Shown: positions 6,806 through 14,034 of the stretch, piece by piece
Numbering within the stretch: the first letter of the stretch is position 1
Layout of the letters: each line of letters begins with the position of its first letter
From: a virus
Reading direction: 5' to 3' (one strand)
DNA length: 30,905 nucleotides
Virus record (IMG/VR): IMGVR_UViG_3300020193_001932
Span: 1-30,905 of that record
Translations under genes and position numbers: made by a program
Notes under the pieces: model-generated
What the model was told of the DNA's origin: nothing
Database searches by the model: none
The model's input: the letters and a program-made list of their open reading frames with translations, nothing else

Positions 6806-8716
6806 ATGCCAATAGAAAAACCAACAACTGTCAAGTTTGATGCTGACACTAGAAAAGAAGTGTTATCTGCGCTGGGTGGCATCAAGAAAACACTTGAGGA
6901 ATCCAATAAATCTGAAAAACCCGAAACAGTATCAGACAAGATAGCAACAAAGTTGGCAGAAGGAAAGGGTATATTTTCTTCTTTGAAAGAATCGTTAGTA
7001 GAACGCGGTAAAGAAAAAACAGAATCTTTCAAAAAAATGCTTGATCCTGTGAATATCATCAAATCCATGACAGGAGACAGTAAGTTAGCTGGTGTGTTGA
7101 CTGCGAAAGCTTTGGGACGATCAGAAGAAGAGATTAGAAAAGAAGCTGGATTAGAACCAACCACACCGGACTCACCAGAAGATATCACCGAGAATCCTAA
7201 AGAAATTGGTGGAGTTAATGATTTATTAAAAACACTTAATGTAATTGCAGTTCGTGTTGATCAGATTGCTAACTCCATGGGGGCAACACCAAAAGTAACT
7301 TCAGAAGGTCGTTTATATGAAAAAACCGAAAAAGGAGCAAAATTTCTAACAAAAGACGACGCTAACCAAGAAACGGCAATACTCAATACACTCTTAGATA
7401 TCAAAAAGAGTCAAGAAGAAAGTGTTTCACTAGAAAAAGAAATTGTTGATGCAGAAACCAGTCAAGATAAAATCTTAAAAGAAAATGCAAAGCTGGCTGA
7501 AGAAGCAAATGACGCTGCTCGTGAAGCTGCTCGTGAAGCTGGCAAGAAAGCTGGTGGAAAATCTCCATCATTAATGAAAGGCAAAAATAAAGAAGATCAA
7601 AAAGATGAAAAAGATCAACCTGAAGATCAATCTGGATTTGGTGGTATGTTATCTAGTGTATTGGGTATCATTGGTGGCGCCAAAACAATTGGGGGAACTT
7701 TTAAAAAAGGAATTGGCGCCGCGAAATCTATAGGAGGAAGTATACTCAAAAACGTTGGTCTCAAAAAAATTGGTAAAATTGGTAAAATTGGTGCAATTGG
7801 TGCTGGAATTGCTGGAGCAGCTGCAATGCCTTGGACAAAGATAGCAGAAACCAAAGTTGCTGCTGATGGGGCTAAAGCCGTAGCAAAGACTGCAGGTACA
7901 AAGGTTGTGGCTGAGGGTGCCGAAGCTGCTGCAAAGACTGCAACAAAAGAGGGACTCAAATCAAAAATTGCTAAGATTATCGCTAAAAAAGTGCCAAAAG
8001 CATTGCTTGGTGCTGTGGGGAAATCTGTGCCTCTTCTTGGAGCCGCAATAGGATTGGGAATGGCAGTGGGTCGTTTGGTTAAAGGTGATTGGGTCGGTGC
8101 TGGTCTTGAAGCTGTATCTGGACTTGGATCAGCTGCAACAGCCATTCCTGCTACAGTAGCATCACTCGCTCGCGATGTATATACAGAAGCATATGAAATA
8201 GAACCAGAAAAAGACCCCTCAGCTGGACAAAGAATGCCAGAACTAACACAAATGGTGCAAAGTGCAGCTACAGATTTTCTTCAGAATAAAGGTGAAAGTG
8301 CTCCCGAACCAAGTTCACCCGAACCAAGTTCACCCGAACCAAGTTCACCCGAACCAAGTGCTCCCGAACCAAGTGCTCCTAAACCAAGTTCACCTACTGG
8401 GGAACCAACATATCCCACATCTACATCTCCCACAACAGATATTAATGCATATGAACCAGTCAAACAAACTGATGGAGCAAAAATAGATCCTGAACCCATC
8501 AAACGAACTGATGGCACAAAAATGGATAGCGTATCTCGTGAGAATGAAAGATCAAAAGAAGAGAAGAAAAGTAATGCTAATGTTGTAAATGCACCGATAA
8601 CAAACATTAACAACAAAGGAGCGACGAATAATAATATTATTACAGGTATGCCCAGCTCTCGTACAACAGAATCAAGTTGGATAGCATCAAGAAATAAAAA
8701 CTACGTTCCCATATAA
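6806..8716 (+). CDS. Probable tail tape measure / large tail structural protein
   Basis: 636 aa. Residues 1-270 are highly charged and helical, with coiled-coil character. Residues about 275-460 are Gly/Ala-rich and hydrophobic (for example GKIGAIGAGIAGAAAMPW), as in tape measure proteins that cross the host membrane. A Pro/Ser/Glu tract at about 500-529 comes from six 15-bp DNA repeats. The end is Asn-rich (ITNINNKGATNNNIITG) and ends in a TESSW-containing tail, a pattern I know from phage structural proteins. The place after gp26 and the size (T4 gp29 is 590 aa) fit a tape measure, but I see no specific gp29 motif. It is the last gene of the plus-strand block, convergent with gp32. Confidence 0.55.
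   Translation: MPIEKPTTVKFDADTRKEVLSALGGIKKTLEESNKSEKPETVSDKIATKLAEGKGIFSSLKESLVERGKEKTESFKKMLDPVNIIKSMTGDSKLAGVLTAKALGRSEEEIRKEAGLEPTTPDSPEDITENPKEIGGVNDLLKTLNVIAVRVDQIANSMGATPKVTSEGRLYEKTEKGAKFLTKDDANQETAILNTLLDIKKSQEESVSLEKEIVDAETSQDKILKENAKLAEEANDAAREAAREAGKKAGGKSPSLMKGKNKEDQKDEKDQPEDQSGFGGMLSSVLGIIGGAKTIGGTFKKGIGAAKSIGGSILKNVGLKKIGKIGKIGAIGAGIAGAAAMPWTKIAETKVAADGAKAVAKTAGTKVVAEGAEAAAKTATKEGLKSKIAKIIAKKVPKALLGAVGKSVPLLGAAIGLGMAVGRLVKGDWVGAGLEAVSGLGSAATAIPATVASLARDVYTEAYEIEPEKDPSAGQRMPELTQMVQSAATDFLQNKGESAPEPSSPEPSSPEPSSPEPSAPEPSAPKPSSPTGEPTYPTSTSPTTDINAYEPVKQTDGAKIDPEPIKRTDGTKMDSVSRENERSKEEKKSNANVVNAPITNINNKGATNNNIITGMPSSRTTESSWIASRNKNYVPI
8303..8392 (+). repeat. Six tandem 15-bp repeats inside the tape-measure gene
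   Basis: Units CCCGAACCAAGTTCA start at 8303, 8318 and 8333. The variants at 8348 and 8363 end in GCT, and the last at 8378 begins CCTAAA. They encode Pro-Glu-Pro-Ser-(Ser/Ala) repeats, a flexible linker. The near-perfect DNA identity points to recent slippage expansion. Confidence 0.95.
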
Positions 8717-8769
8717 GGTTCATATCAACAGACAGCTGCCAGTTCCTTATAACCGAGCAAATCAGTTCT

Positions 8770-9684
8770 TTATTCAGTGTCCGCCAACTTCTGAAAGTAA
8801 TCTAAATCATCATCAGTAAGTGTCGTTGCAGGTGCAGTCGTTTTGACGGATCGCAGATCATCTTCAATCGTCGCGGTTGCCTTCATCTTTGCGGATTTAG
8901 CACTCACTACTTTTGAAAGATCAGCTGCTTTAGAAGAAGCCATTTCGCCCAGCACCTTATCGAGTTTTGCCTTGAGAACATCATAGGATTTATATTGACT
9001 CGCCGCAGTGAACTCAGTCAAGGAATACTCCTCGTGCCAAATCTTCTCTAGCTGAGCATCGTCGGGCAGCAATGAAGCAACGCCATCAAACTCACTCTTG
9101 TCATAATTTCGATAGCCTTCTACATTACGAACCTTCAATTTCAGATTAGCCCCCTCATACAGGTGAAATGGATTCACGGGCTTCTCATCCTGAAACTGTG
9201 GATTCATCGCTTCGTTAATCTTATCAAAAATCTTCTTGCCAAATCTAAACAACTTAACTTTCTTATCGTGTTCCGGCATTGCGGAATCAGCTACAATATA
9301 GATGTTAGAAATATAGACAACCTTTCGCTTCTGCTTACGAACGATGTCTTTATTGGATTCAATGCCCGTTTTCCAAAGACCGTTATTATACTGGCACACA
9401 GGACAGTCTTTACCGATTGTGGTGGGGCACTCTTCAATATACCAACCCCCAGGACCCTGAAATCCATGGGAAAACTTACGAATCCACGGCAATCCATTTT
9501 CACCGTCTTTTTCTGGAGACGGCAAAAACCGAATCACCGCATAACCATTTCCTGCTTTGTCTACAGTAGGTTGCCAGAATCGCAAATCCTCTGAGGACGA
9601 TTCTCCCTGACCGCGACTCAGGTCCTCAAGAGCTTTGGTGAGTTTGGCAAGATCATTACGTTTAAGTGATGCAAAAGATGACAT
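8770..9684 (-). CDS. 32: Single-stranded DNA-binding protein gp32
   Basis: 304 aa against 301 for T4 gp32. The N-terminus contains SLKRNDLAKL, the basic cooperativity region. The core has the zinc site: H73 (SHGFQG), C86, C94 and C97 (DCPVCQYNN), corresponding to the His-Cys-Cys-Cys site of T4 gp32. The C-terminus is acidic (DDDLDYF), as needed for recruiting partners such as gp59. An ATG preceded by AGGAGG and five T/A bases gives a very strong ribosome binding site. It follows gp59 with a promoter between, as in T4, where gp32 is made in large amounts. It coats ssDNA during replication and recombination. Confidence 0.95.
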   Translation of the reverse strand: MSSFASLKRNDLAKLTKALEDLSRGQGESSSEDLRFWQPTVDKAGNGYAVIRFLPSPEKDGENGLPWIRKFSHGFQGPGGWYIEECPTTIGKDCPVCQYNNGLWKTGIESNKDIVRKQKRKVVYISNIYIVADSAMPEHDKKVKLFRFGKKIFDKINEAMNPQFQDEKPVNPFHLYEGANLKLKVRNVEGYRNYDKSEFDGVASLLPDDAQLEKIWHEEYSLTEFTAASQYKSYDVLKAKLDKVLGEMASSKAADLSKVVSAKSAKMKATATIEDDLRSVKTTAPATTLTDDDLDYFQKLADTE

Positions 9685-9748
9685 AAAAACCTCCTATAAA
9701 AAAACAAGTATTAATTTGTCCACAACACCATAATGAATAACATATATT

Positions 9749-9777
9749 AGTATATAGTATTACGCTGTCACGGTCAA
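9749..9777 (-). promoter_or_regulatory. 32: Sigma70-type promoter for gp32
   Basis: On the minus strand: -35 TTGACC (9772-9777), a 17-bp spacer, and -10 TATACT (9749-9754). The -35 lies inside the end of gp59. The leader to the gp32 ATG is about 58 nt, A/T-rich, long enough for translational self-control as in T4 gp32, although I see no defined pseudoknot. Confidence 0.75.
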
Positions 9778-10362
9778 GTTTTTACGCAACAATTGTTTTG
9801 ATTTTTCAACATCAACCGTGACAAATGGATCATACTTCTCACAGGTGAATAGAAATTCTGGTGTTCGAATCGTATCTCGAATCTTACTTTTCCACATTGG
9901 AAAGAAATTTAAAACACGATTCAACACAATAAGTGTCTCTAACACGATCCGATGTGACCACACTGCCGTCAACAATAATGGATATTCCTGATGCACATAG
10001 ATCCATTCATTGAGATTGGGTGTTTGATCGTGTAACCAGCGTATATCTTGTTCCACTTGATACATAAGCGATTCGTGGACTCTTCGATATGTCAAATACC
10101 GATCATGTGCCTCTGTTGCGACTAACATGCGACTATACAAATGAGGATCAAATAAACAATTCGCCACTAATAAATCTTGAAATCGTTCTGGAGTTTGATA
10201 TAGTTTGGCTAATTTAGCAAAAACAAACCGATCTTGACGTAATTCAAACTTTTTCTGCGTAAGAGTAGTTTTTCCATGATACTTGAAATAATCATAGGAC
10301 GCACGGGTGAAATGCAATCGCATGGCAAAAAACATTTCAGCAGCATCAAACGGAGACATCAT
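9760..10362 (-). CDS. 59: Loader of gp41 helicase, gp59
   Basis: 200 aa (T4 gp59 is 217 aa). The N-terminus is diagnostic: DAAEMFFAMRLHFTRASYDYFKYHGK, written here as one helix ending in FKYHGK, followed by FELRQDRFVFAKLAKLY. Gp59 is an all-helical protein that binds fork DNA and gp32 and loads the replicative helicase. Its ATG overlaps the TGA of gp33 (ATGA), and gp32 follows, reproducing the T4 order. The C-terminus contains the gp32 -35 element. Confidence 0.92.
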   Translation of the reverse strand: MMSPFDAAEMFFAMRLHFTRASYDYFKYHGKTTLTQKKFELRQDRFVFAKLAKLYQTPERFQDLLVANCLFDPHLYSRMLVATEAHDRYLTYRRVHESLMYQVEQDIRWLHDQTPNLNEWIYVHQEYPLLLTAVWSHRIVLETLIVLNRVLNFFPMWKSKIRDTIRTPEFLFTCEKYDPFVTVDVEKSKQLLRKNLTVTA

Positions 10363-10580
10363 AAAGGCAAACGTCCATACCGAGGAATCAAATGTAAATC
10401 TTCAGCATCCTGTGCAATCAACGCCTTTAATCGATCATCCATCAATAACAATGCAGATTCCAGTTCCAAATCAATTTCTTCACAGTAATGTACCACAGAT
10501 TCAATGTAATTTAAATCGTGTTTTTGTGAAGTTGACACAATCGCTCTGAAGAACGTTTCTTTTTCCTCCCTGGTGGGCAT
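10359..10580 (-). CDS. 33: Late transcription coactivator gp33
   Basis: 73 aa, shorter than T4 gp33 (112 aa) and similar in size to cyanophage versions. The body is an acidic helical protein: FRAIVSTSQKHDLNYIES, VVHYCEEIDLELESALLL, then DRLKALIAQDAEDL, like the gp33 segment that binds the RNA polymerase beta flap. It starts in a TAATG overlap with dsbA and ends in an ATGA overlap with gp59. The gene order dsbA-33-59-32 is the T4 order. With gp55 and gp45, which are not in this window, it would activate late promoters such as the one before gp48. Confidence 0.85.
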   Translation of the reverse strand: MPTREEKETFFRAIVSTSQKHDLNYIESVVHYCEEIDLELESALLLMDDRLKALIAQDAEDLHLIPRYGRLPL

Positions 10581-10861
10581 TAGAAAGCTTTCTTGACGAT
10601 CGTTTGATAGAGCCTTTCAAACTCCTCATGTTGTGCAACCTCTTCATCGAAGTTCTGTTTGTAATGAACCTTGACGAGTTTGGAGACAAGCTTTTTTGGC
10701 AATTTAAGATCACCAGAGACTTTCTTGATAGACTCGCGCACGTATTCCCGCTCACTCTCTGCGCGAGCCAGACTCTTGGATGTTTCAGTCAACGCAGTGG
10801 ATAATTTCTGCTTCTCTTCTAAACTGAGTGTGGGGATTTTAACTGTTGACACTGTAGACAT
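10580..10861 (-). CDS. dsbA: dsDNA-binding protein DsbA-like
   Basis: 93 aa from MSTVSTVKIPTLS. That ATG has GGAGG six bases upstream; a longer frame to 10927 is rejected because it lacks a ribosome binding site and runs into the next gene. The second half (IKKVSGDLKLPKKLVSKLVK, then VHYKQNFDEEVAQHEEF) resembles T4 DsbA (89 aa), a small helical protein reported to bind dsDNA near late promoters. It is the first gene of the coupled set dsbA-33-59. No promoter close to consensus is visible just upstream. Confidence 0.78.
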   Translation of the reverse strand: MSTVSTVKIPTLSLEEKQKLSTALTETSKSLARAESEREYVRESIKKVSGDLKLPKKLVSKLVKVHYKQNFDEEVAQHEEFERLYQTIVKKAF

Positions 10862-10889
10862 AATGAACCTCCATGATAAAAATAATGAA

Positions 10890-11486
10890 CTACAACTCTC
10901 GATCACGATAAAAGATGTGATCGCCAATTTTTGCGACTCGCAACTTTTCTCGCACCCAACTAGGTTTCACATAAACCGCATGAAAATATTGCGCACGTCC
11001 CAATAGAACAAGTATATCGCGATCAAAGATATTTTTCAAACTTTTTTGTGCTATAAGTTTGGATTCTTTCCATAAGTGAGGATTAGGTGGATAATACCGC
11101 ATACAATGATAAGAAAATTGGCAGATTCGTTTACTCCCTACCATAAGGGACTGATGCACTACTCCACAAACAGTTCGCGGGTACTCTTTAATCGCAGTAC
11201 GATTAAGAATCACCAGTGCAACGGCTTGTTTTCCTATATGCGATTGATTTGCAGCTTCATAGTAAATGGCTTGAGTTAAACAAACTTCTTCCTGTTTCGT
11301 ATATCTGGGTGCTGCCCCCCAAGGTCGCACAAGCTCACTATCCGTAAATTTTATTAAGCTATAATCTGCATGACCGAGTGTGGTAGGAGTAAATGCATCT
11401 ACACTCAACATAACAATCAATAAAAGAACCCCCATCATCCTCCGAAGATAATAGGGAATCCACACACTAATTTGTGTATGTTTCAT
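10890..11486 (-). CDS. SleB-like cell-wall hydrolase with signal anchor
   Basis: 198 aa from MKHTQISVW. Residues 17-33 are a hydrophobic stretch (MMGVLLLIVMLSVDAF) typical of a signal peptide or anchor, so the product is exported. The SleB/CwlJ domain (Hydrolase_2) spans about 60-195: EEVCLTQAIYYEAANQSHIG with the predicted catalytic Glu77, then AVALVILNRT, FSYHC and AQYFHAVYV. This family cleaves peptidoglycan as a lytic transglycosylase or glucosaminidase. A GTG-started extension to 11528 is rejected: it would run through a terminator hairpin. The start has no good ribosome binding site. Possible roles are endolysin with signal-arrest release or an accessory lysis enzyme; the gp5 in this window lacks its usual lysozyme domain. 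Confidence 0.82.
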   Translation of the reverse strand: MKHTQISVWIPYYLRRMMGVLLLIVMLSVDAFTPTTLGHADYSLIKFTDSELVRPWGAAPRYTKQEEVCLTQAIYYEAANQSHIGKQAVALVILNRTAIKEYPRTVCGVVHQSLMVGSKRICQFSYHCMRYYPPNPHLWKESKLIAQKSLKNIFDRDILVLLGRAQYFHAVYVKPSWVREKLRVAKIGDHIFYRDREL

Positions 11487-11505
11487 GTATATGGGGAAAA
11501 CAAAT

Positions 11506-11530
11506 GGGTGGAAGACAACATCTTCCACCC
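11506..11530 (-). terminator. Rho-independent terminator hairpin
   Basis: A perfect 10-bp inverted repeat, GGGTGGAAGA / TCTTCCACCC with a 5-base loop. On the minus strand it is followed by ATTTGTTTT, a U-rich tail. It lies just after the 33-aa membrane gene and 20 bases before the SleB-like ATG, so it should separate the two units or attenuate readthrough into the lysis gene. Confidence 0.75.
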
Positions 11531-11542
11531 AAAGTTATAAGA

Positions 11543-11644
11543 TTACAAACCCAACCAACGCATAGCATAATGAGCAGCAGTGCTGACAACCACAACAGCG
11601 ACCACCCACTGCCACTCAGTTAAATATGAAAAAAGATCATGCAT
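11543..11644 (-). CDS. Small membrane peptide (33 aa)
   Basis: ATG preceded by AGGAGG five bases away, then 33 codons and TAA. The product begins MHDLFSYLTEWQW and continues with one hydrophobic span (VVAVVVVSTAAHYAM) ending RWLGL, so it is a single-span membrane peptide. A terminator follows 13 bases after the stop. Its place directly before an exported wall hydrolase suggests a holin-like or lysis-regulatory role, but a single short span is no proof. No family is recognised. Confidence 0.68.
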   Translation of the reverse strand: MHDLFSYLTEWQWVVAVVVVSTAAHYAMRWLGL

Positions 11645-11691
11645 ATGACCCTCCTGGATTAAAATATAATTGCATTAATAAAAACACACGT

Positions 11692-12402
11692 TCACTCACT
11701 GTCATCTCCAATAATAGAGTTAAGAGTATGAAATTTTTGAATTCGTCTATATACTTGTACACTATATTTATACTTTGGAAAATGCCAAATCTGTGGAAAT
11801 TCACCCGTTGAGACGCCAATAAGAATGGCGATAGATGGGATCTCCTTTCCAAATCGCTCTTCAGCAAGAAGCGCATAGGTTGTTGCTTGATGAAAATAGT
11901 CTAGAATGCCATCCTCATATTTGGGTTTATTAGATCGTTTGAAATCCAAAATAGTATACTGCCCATCCCACGTACAGATACAATCAGTACGCCCAGCAAC
12001 TTTCAATGCATCACTATACAGTGGCACTTCTGATCCATGAATCGCAGAAACATGACTTTGTAATACTGGTACCATTTGATTTAAGAGCGATTTAATATTA
12101 GGCAACACTTGTGATTGTTGAAAGGGTGTCCATTGATTAGTAATAATTTTTTCTAGAGCGCGATGAAGTCGAGTGCCTTCCCCCGCTGCACGTGAGGTGA
12201 TTGCGTTCGCTTTCGCTTCCCCCACCCGCTCACGCCATTCGCGCAAGCCTTGTTTTTTATCCTCGCTTGAGGTTTTGCCCAACATTGTGGTGACGGATGC
12301 ATACTTATTCCCTTGCGGAGTCGTATACCACCGACCCTGTGGTGTTGTGTCTTCTGTCAATTCGATTGTGTGCCTCCACAGATCTTGCGCAAACATAATC
12401 AT
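11692..12402 (-). CDS. PD-(D/E)XK exonuclease, RecB-like
   Basis: 236 aa. The core is clear: AAGEGTRLHRALE (about 75-88), then AGRTDCICTWDG (about 138-149) followed by YTILDFKRS (about 151-159). These are the Asp and the DxK motifs of RecB-family nucleases, and a helix with FHQATTYALLAEERFG follows, as in the Cas4/RecB group. Such phage exonucleases process DNA ends for recombination and are common in T4-like cyanophages. It lies 16 bases after the P-loop kinase gene and may be cotranscribed with the modification operon. The Shine-Dalgarno sequence is weak; a start at the nearby second Met is possible. Confidence 0.83.
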   Translation of the reverse strand: MIMFAQDLWRHTIELTEDTTPQGRWYTTPQGNKYASVTTMLGKTSSEDKKQGLREWRERVGEAKANAITSRAAGEGTRLHRALEKIITNQWTPFQQSQVLPNIKSLLNQMVPVLQSHVSAIHGSEVPLYSDALKVAGRTDCICTWDGQYTILDFKRSNKPKYEDGILDYFHQATTYALLAEERFGKEIPSIAILIGVSTGEFPQIWHFPKYKYSVQVYRRIQKFHTLNSIIGDDSE

Positions 12403-12418
12403 TCAACCATAAAATATT

Positions 12419-13015
12419 TTATCTCTTGAAATGTCCTTCCAAGAAACGTAACACCTTTTCCTGCTCCTCTAAATTAGTATTATTGAATACTGTAATATAG
12501 GGCATCAGATCAAAATTGGATAATAGGTTACTATATTTTGTTTCACGACCTTTCAAGAACTGCTTAGACTGATCAGATCCTCTATCCTTGTATCGTGCTT
12601 CAAGGACAGTCTTGGGTGCTTTGAGAAATACTATCCGCAAATCGGTATTCGGAAGTGCCATAGCAAACTCTAGGAAGGACTGATTGAAGATTCGATCTCC
12701 TTCGAATAGGATGTTAGATTGACATTCGGATACAAACTCTTGCGCGATGGGTTGAACTGCCATAGAAAGGCGATCTGTTCCCGCAAAGGTTTCTCCCTCT
12801 TCATACTTACCTAGTACAAAGAGATTCAATTCCTTACAATACATTACAGGCAGCGTCTTTTTTGGCACAGCTTTCTCCCAAGTTTTATCTTTCATAAACT
12901 CACGAAGAAGAGTAGTCTTACCTGTTCCTGGACTCCCACCAACGGCAACTAATTTACGCGCCGCAGAAACGGTAATGGTATCTGTACTAGATGCTGTAAT
13001 AGAATTCGCAATCAT
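12419..13015 (-). CDS. P-loop kinase, candidate hydroxymethyl-base DNA kinase
   Basis: 198 aa. Walker A GGSPGTGKTT lies at residues 26-35. NILFEGDRIFNQSFLEFAMA (about 105-124) fits the acceptor/Walker B region, and LRIVFLKAP leads into an Arg-rich lid (ARYKDRGSDQSKQFLKGRET). The fold is that of small nucleotide/sugar kinases. The ATG overlaps the stop of the aGPT-PPlase-like gene (ATGA), so they are co-translated. Established context: phages with hypermodified thymidine pair a P-loop 5-hydroxymethyl-deoxyuridine DNA kinase with an aGPT-PPlase-family transferase. I infer that this kinase phosphorylates the hydroxymethyl group in DNA. A free nucleotide kinase is the alternative. Confidence 0.72.
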   Translation of the reverse strand: MIANSITASSTDTITVSAARKLVAVGGSPGTGKTTLLREFMKDKTWEKAVPKKTLPVMYCKELNLFVLGKYEEGETFAGTDRLSMAVQPIAQEFVSECQSNILFEGDRIFNQSFLEFAMALPNTDLRIVFLKAPKTVLEARYKDRGSDQSKQFLKGRETKYSNLLSNFDLMPYITVFNNTNLEEQEKVLRFLEGHFKR

Positions 13016-14034
13016 ACAAAGTGCTCCAACAAGCCCTCAGACACAGGTCTTTCATCATCAAACATCCAGTCTAAGTTTTCAATCTTACCAGTCCTCAAGA
13101 AAGAACTGAATCTATTTTTATTAATACCTCTTCTATGATCTAGTTTCTGATCAATTGTCTCGTTTCTTGACTGCCATAGAACATTCCAATCAATACCATA
13201 CCACCCATCTTTCTCAGCTTTGGTAATCTCTGCAGCTTGACGATCTAGATAGTACCCAAGATAACGTCCATGATGTTCACGGAAAATCTTCTTGAAAGAA
13301 CACAGGCAAGTCTCCATGGTAAAGAAGTCCACCTGACTTGCTAGTTTGGGGAATCTTTCTTTCATTTCCAGTAAGATTTCGGCAGCGTGTCTTTCAAGAT
13401 TTTGGTACTGTACAGCAGTGAGTTTTCTGTCCACATCATCATATTTGCCGAGAGTATAAAGCAACCCATTACGATGAGAGCGGGAACCATTATAATCGCA
13501 CAACATAAGAGAAGTGGGATTGATCCGAATACTAGCGGTGTGCTTAAGATGCTGAAGATAAAACCAAGTATTGTAACGACCAAACTTATAGAGACTCCCT
13601 TTAACGCCACTCCATAATTTATCAAAGCTGGTTTCCTCTGATCCTCCATAATAACTCTCTATCGCTTCACGTTGTGTTCGATTGCCGACAAATTTCTGAT
13701 ACGATTCAAACATAGCCGGGAGATGACCCTTGTTCCATTTCGTGTCAGTTTGGTAACGAAGACGTTTGTAATTAGTAGCATTCCATTGCTTCATACGATC
13801 TACTGTTGCCAACTCACAGTCAGGAAACTCATTCATCAAAACCCAAGCAGTTGATAGTTGATACGTGTTGCCATAAAGCCAACACAACCAAAGACGTTGC
13901 TCATCGTTATGTTCAAATCGTGTGTTGAGATAGTTCGTGACCCACACCGCTGGATCGCAGTCATCATACTTCAACGACCATGCATACCAGCGAATGAACG
14001 CCTCTCTATTATTTTGTTTCTGTCTATAATCCAT
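13012..14034 (-). CDS. Alpha-glutamyl/putrescinyl thymine pyrophosphorylase-like DNA base transferase
   Basis: 340 aa. I recognise the aGPT-PPlase family from residues 45-72 (EQRLWLCWLYGNTYQL, then STAWVLMNEFPD), and 94-106 (YQTDTKWNKGHLP), with an all-helical remainder ending in a basic segment (LDHRRGINKNRF). Family knowledge: members act in phage hypermodified thymidine synthesis, replacing a (pyro)phosphate on 5-hydroxymethyluracil in DNA with an amino acid or polyamine. The ATG overlaps the stop of the HNH/ParB-like gene by 11 bases, and its own stop overlaps the kinase start, giving kinase and transferase from one mRNA. The clade cannot be fixed by eye, so the amino substrate is unknown. 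Confidence 0.8.
   Translation of the reverse strand: MDYRQKQNNREAFIRWYAWSLKYDDCDPAVWVTNYLNTRFEHNDEQRLWLCWLYGNTYQLSTAWVLMNEFPDCELATVDRMKQWNATNYKRLRYQTDTKWNKGHLPAMFESYQKFVGNRTQREAIESYYGGSEETSFDKLWSGVKGSLYKFGRYNTWFYLQHLKHTASIRINPTSLMLCDYNGSRSHRNGLLYTLGKYDDVDRKLTAVQYQNLERHAAEILLEMKERFPKLASQVDFFTMETCLCSFKKIFREHHGRYLGYYLDRQAAEITKAEKDGWYGIDWNVLWQSRNETIDQKLDHRRGINKNRFSSFLRTGKIENLDWMFDDERPVSEGLLEHFV

Noticed and set aside
7627-8145. Antisense ORF of 172 aa, Ala/Pro-rich
   Set aside because: Shadow of the Gly/Ala-rich part of the presumed tape measure on the opposite strand; no start signal.
10890-11528. Longer SleB frame starting at GTG 11528
   Set aside because: It would begin inside a perfect 10-bp terminator stem and adds residues before an obvious signal sequence.
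12419-13015. Polynucleotide kinase or dNMP kinase of the T4 type
   Set aside because: Walker A fits any small P-loop kinase, but there is no phosphatase domain and no T4 gp1-like sequence; overlap with the transferase gene favours a base-modification kinase.
13362-13649. Same-strand ORF with several hydrophobic stretches inside the transferase gene
   Set aside because: It lies wholly inside the aGPT-PPlase-like gene in another frame, has no ribosome binding site, and the hydrophobicity arises from frame-shifted reading of that gene.
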